Assembly (NCBI GenBank): GCA_025453505.1
Contig: JALOQG010000219.1
Span: 1 to 7,815, forward strand
Source of the DNA: Myxococcota bacterium
GTDB taxonomy: Bacteria; Myxococcota_A; UBA9160; PR03
DNA length: 7,815 nt
Direction of reading: 5' to 3'
A program made the position numbers and the translations under genes. The notes beneath the pieces were generated by a model that was given only the letters and a program-made list of their open reading frames with translations, searched no databases and was not told the DNA's origin. This document shows positions 6,460 through 7,815 of the stretch, one piece after another (position 1 is the stretch's first letter; each line of letters begins with the position of its first letter).

Positions 6460-7614
6460 GTGCGCCGCAAGCTCCTGCTCGCCGGCGCTCTGGCCGGGAT
6501 CGCCGCGCTGCTCGTCGAAACGGCGGCGTTCTTCGCGTCGTTCGCACTCGACGATCTCTTCGACGACCGCGCGCGCGTACTCGCCGCGCTCGACGCCGAC
6601 GGCCTGCGCGCCTTCGCTTCCGAGCACGGCGATCCCGTGCTCGGATGGAAGCGCCACGGCCCCGCGCGCGTCGAGGACCGCGACTGTCGGGGTCACCCGA
6701 TCGTCTACACGTTCGACGCGGCGGGGGGGCGCAGCTACGCCGGCTTCGACGCCGCGCGCGCGCGCGTGATCGCCGTGGGCGACTCCTACACCGCCGGTGC
6801 CGAGGCGAACGACGACGACGCCTGGCCCGCGCGCCTCGCGTCGCGGCTGGGGGAGCCGGTCGCGAACTACGGCATCGGCGCCTATGACCCGCTGCAGGCC
6901 ACGCTGTTCCTCGAACGACGGCGCACGCTCCACCCCGAAGCCGACGTCGCCGTGCTCGGCATCATGTACGAGAACCTCTTCCGGCTCGTGAACGGCTACC
7001 GGCCGGTGCTCTACGACGACGCGATGCCCTTCGCGCTCAAGCCCCACATGGCGGGCGGTGCCGCCGTCGCGCACCCGGGACGCGCCGCGCTCGAGGACTT
7101 CGACACGTTCCTCGCACACGCAAACGCCGCCTTCGACGCCGACTTCTGGGCGCGCCCGCGGCGTGCGTTCCCGTACTCGATCGCCGTGCTGCGCGGCGTC
7201 GCGTCGAACGCGTTCCTGTTCCGCGAGCTCCAGAGCAACCTTCGCAACGCCGGTCTGCCCGAGTACGCGCTGGCGTTCCGCGCCGAGCGCTTCGCGCGCG
7301 AACTCGTCGGCGTACTCGCCCGCTTCGCCGATGTGTCGGAGCGCAGCGGCCTCCGTCCGGTCGCGGTGTTCCTGCCGCGCAACCGCTTCGACACGCGCAG
7401 CGCCTCGGAGTTCCTCGCGGCGCAGCGCGAGCGGCTTCCGTCGGGTCTCGTCGTGGCCGACGCGGGCCGCGCACCGATCGACTGGAGCCGCTACAACCTC
7501 GAAGTGGCGGACGGCGACGACGTCGACATCTGCCACCCGTCGGCGTACGGCTACGACGCCCTCGCGGAGTTCGTCGCGGGCGTGCTGCGCGACGCGGGAC
7601 TCCCGAAGCGCTGA
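6460..7614 (+). CDS. Membrane-anchored SGNH/GDSL-type hydrolase
   Basis: A 384-residue putative esterase or acyl hydrolase of the SGNH superfamily. An N-terminal hydrophobic helix (about 5-30) acts as an uncleaved anchor or signal, placing the rest outside the cytoplasmic membrane. Block I is VGDSYTAG with nucleophile Ser109. Block II is NYGIGAYDPLQ with oxyanion Gly138. A block III-like Asn is in YENLF (about residue 172), and block V is DICHPSAYGYDALAE, with catalytic Asp356 and His359. The set of Ser, Gly, Asn and Asp-His supports an active enzyme, but the substrate is not evident; exopolysaccharide O-acetyl or lipid esters are possibilities only. The GTG start follows GGGGAGG with 4 nt spacing and places the anchor at the N-terminus. 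It is transcribed divergently from the ABC operon, so a functional link is only inferred from adjacency. A run of seven G at 6723-6729 lies in the coding sequence without breaking the frame. Confidence 0.85.
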   Translation: MRRKLLLAGALAGIAALLVETAAFFASFALDDLFDDRARVLAALDADGLRAFASEHGDPVLGWKRHGPARVEDRDCRGHPIVYTFDAAGGRSYAGFDAARARVIAVGDSYTAGAEANDDDAWPARLASRLGEPVANYGIGAYDPLQATLFLERRRTLHPEADVAVLGIMYENLFRLVNGYRPVLYDDAMPFALKPHMAGGAAVAHPGRAALEDFDTFLAHANAAFDADFWARPRRAFPYSIAVLRGVASNAFLFRELQSNLRNAGLPEYALAFRAERFARELVGVLARFADVSERSGLRPVAVFLPRNRFDTRSASEFLAAQRERLPSGLVVADAGRAPIDWSRYNLEVADGDDVDICHPSAYGYDALAEFVAGVLRDAGLPKR

Positions 7615-7644
7615 GCGCGCCCGCGCGGACTCGTCGCTCGCGGT

Positions 7645-7650
7645 AGGAGG
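7645..7650 (+). promoter_or_regulatory. Shine-Dalgarno site AGGAGG for the MmcQ/YjbR-family gene
   Basis: AGGAGG stands 8 nt before the ATG at 7659 and fixes that start. Another ATG at 7651, directly abutting the site, opens only a three-codon frame (ATG CGT GCA TGA) and is too close to be used efficiently. Confidence 0.75.
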
Positions 7651-7658
7651 ATGCGTGC

Positions 7659-7815
7659 ATGAGCGGCAGGAAGTCCGCGAAGAGATCCGGCGCGCCGAAG
7701 GCGCCGTCGCTCGTTCGCGCGCGCAGCGGCGCGAGCGAGCGGCTCGTCGAGCGCGCGCGCCGGATCTGCCTCGCGCTGCCCGAGGCGAACGAAAAGATCT
7801 CGCACGGCGAACCGA
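7659..7815 (+). CDS. MmcQ/YjbR-family protein, 3'-truncated by the window edge
   Basis: The first 52 residues of a protein whose end lies off the right edge. A basic, Ser/Ala-rich N-tail (about 1-25) precedes RRICLALPEANEKISHGEP (34-52). That segment matches my recollection of the N-terminal signature of the MmcQ/YjbR (CyaY-like fold) family, whose members typically begin with a helix, LCLALPE, then a HGEPT-type motif. These small proteins are often annotated as DNA-binding, but their cellular role is poorly established. The gene follows the SGNH hydrolase on the same strand after a 44-nt gap and has its own strong Shine-Dalgarno. Co-transcription is possible but a functional link is not implied. 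The basic tail is an extension relative to short family members. Confidence 0.7.
   Translation, partial: MSGRKSAKRSGAPKAPSLVRARSGASERLVERARRICLALPEANEKISHGEP

Noticed and set aside
6723..6729. Seven-G run in the SGNH gene as a phase-variation tract
   Set aside because: The tract is short for this GC content and the frame is intact; no supporting evidence of variability can be seen in one sequence.
6322..7536. 404-codon minus-strand open frame antisense to the SGNH hydrolase
   Set aside because: No recognisable motifs, and the opposite strand has a complete SGNH catalytic set with a ribosome site.
7651..7662. Tiny ORF ATG CGT GCA TGA before the MmcQ/YjbR gene
   Set aside because: It directly abuts the Shine-Dalgarno with no spacer and has only three codons; most likely coincidental.

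Overview
The window comes from a very GC-rich (about 70 % by eye) bacterial chromosome with strong G/C third-position bias. An error-prone polymerase DnaE2, an envelope-type ABC exporter with a membrane-fusion adaptor, and a membrane-anchored SGNH hydrolase suggest a Gram-negative lineage. A Myxococcota- or Binatota-like deltaproteobacterial relative is my guess, but the sequence alone does not fix the taxon.

Layout. (1) Positions 1-2073, plus strand: the C-terminal part of dnaE2 (imuC), the translesion polymerase of the ImuA/ImuB/DnaE2 mutasome; its N-terminus lies off the left edge. (2) Inside it, at about 1003-1311, sits a long, nearly symmetrical inverted repeat of about 309 bp (103 codons). 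It leaves the reading frame open and adds about 103 low-complexity residues between the polymerase core and the helix-hairpin-helix region. It looks like an in-frame palindromic element, comparable in principle to the Rickettsia palindromic elements, and is the most interesting item here. (3) A 9-bp convergent gap with a small hairpin separates dnaE2 from a minus-strand operon.

(4) Positions 6325 down to 2083, minus strand: a tightly packed four-gene ABC exporter operon, in transcription order ATPase, FtsX/MacB-type permease A, permease B, membrane-fusion adaptor. ATGA overlaps join ATPase/permease A and permease B/adaptor; only 1 nt separates permeases A and B. Permease A carries an apparent one-base deletion near 5334-5335 that splits it into two frames. 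It is either a sequencing error or a broken subunit. The intact system would be a MacAB/DevBCA-like exporter with a separate ATPase, two different permease subunits and a periplasmic adaptor.

(5) Positions 6326-6459: a divergent regulatory gap. (6) Positions 6460-7614, plus strand: a membrane-anchored SGNH/GDSL-type hydrolase. (7) From 7659 to the right edge, plus strand: the start of a MmcQ/YjbR-family protein with a clear Shine-Dalgarno. I saw no tRNA, rRNA, CRISPR array or transposase gene.
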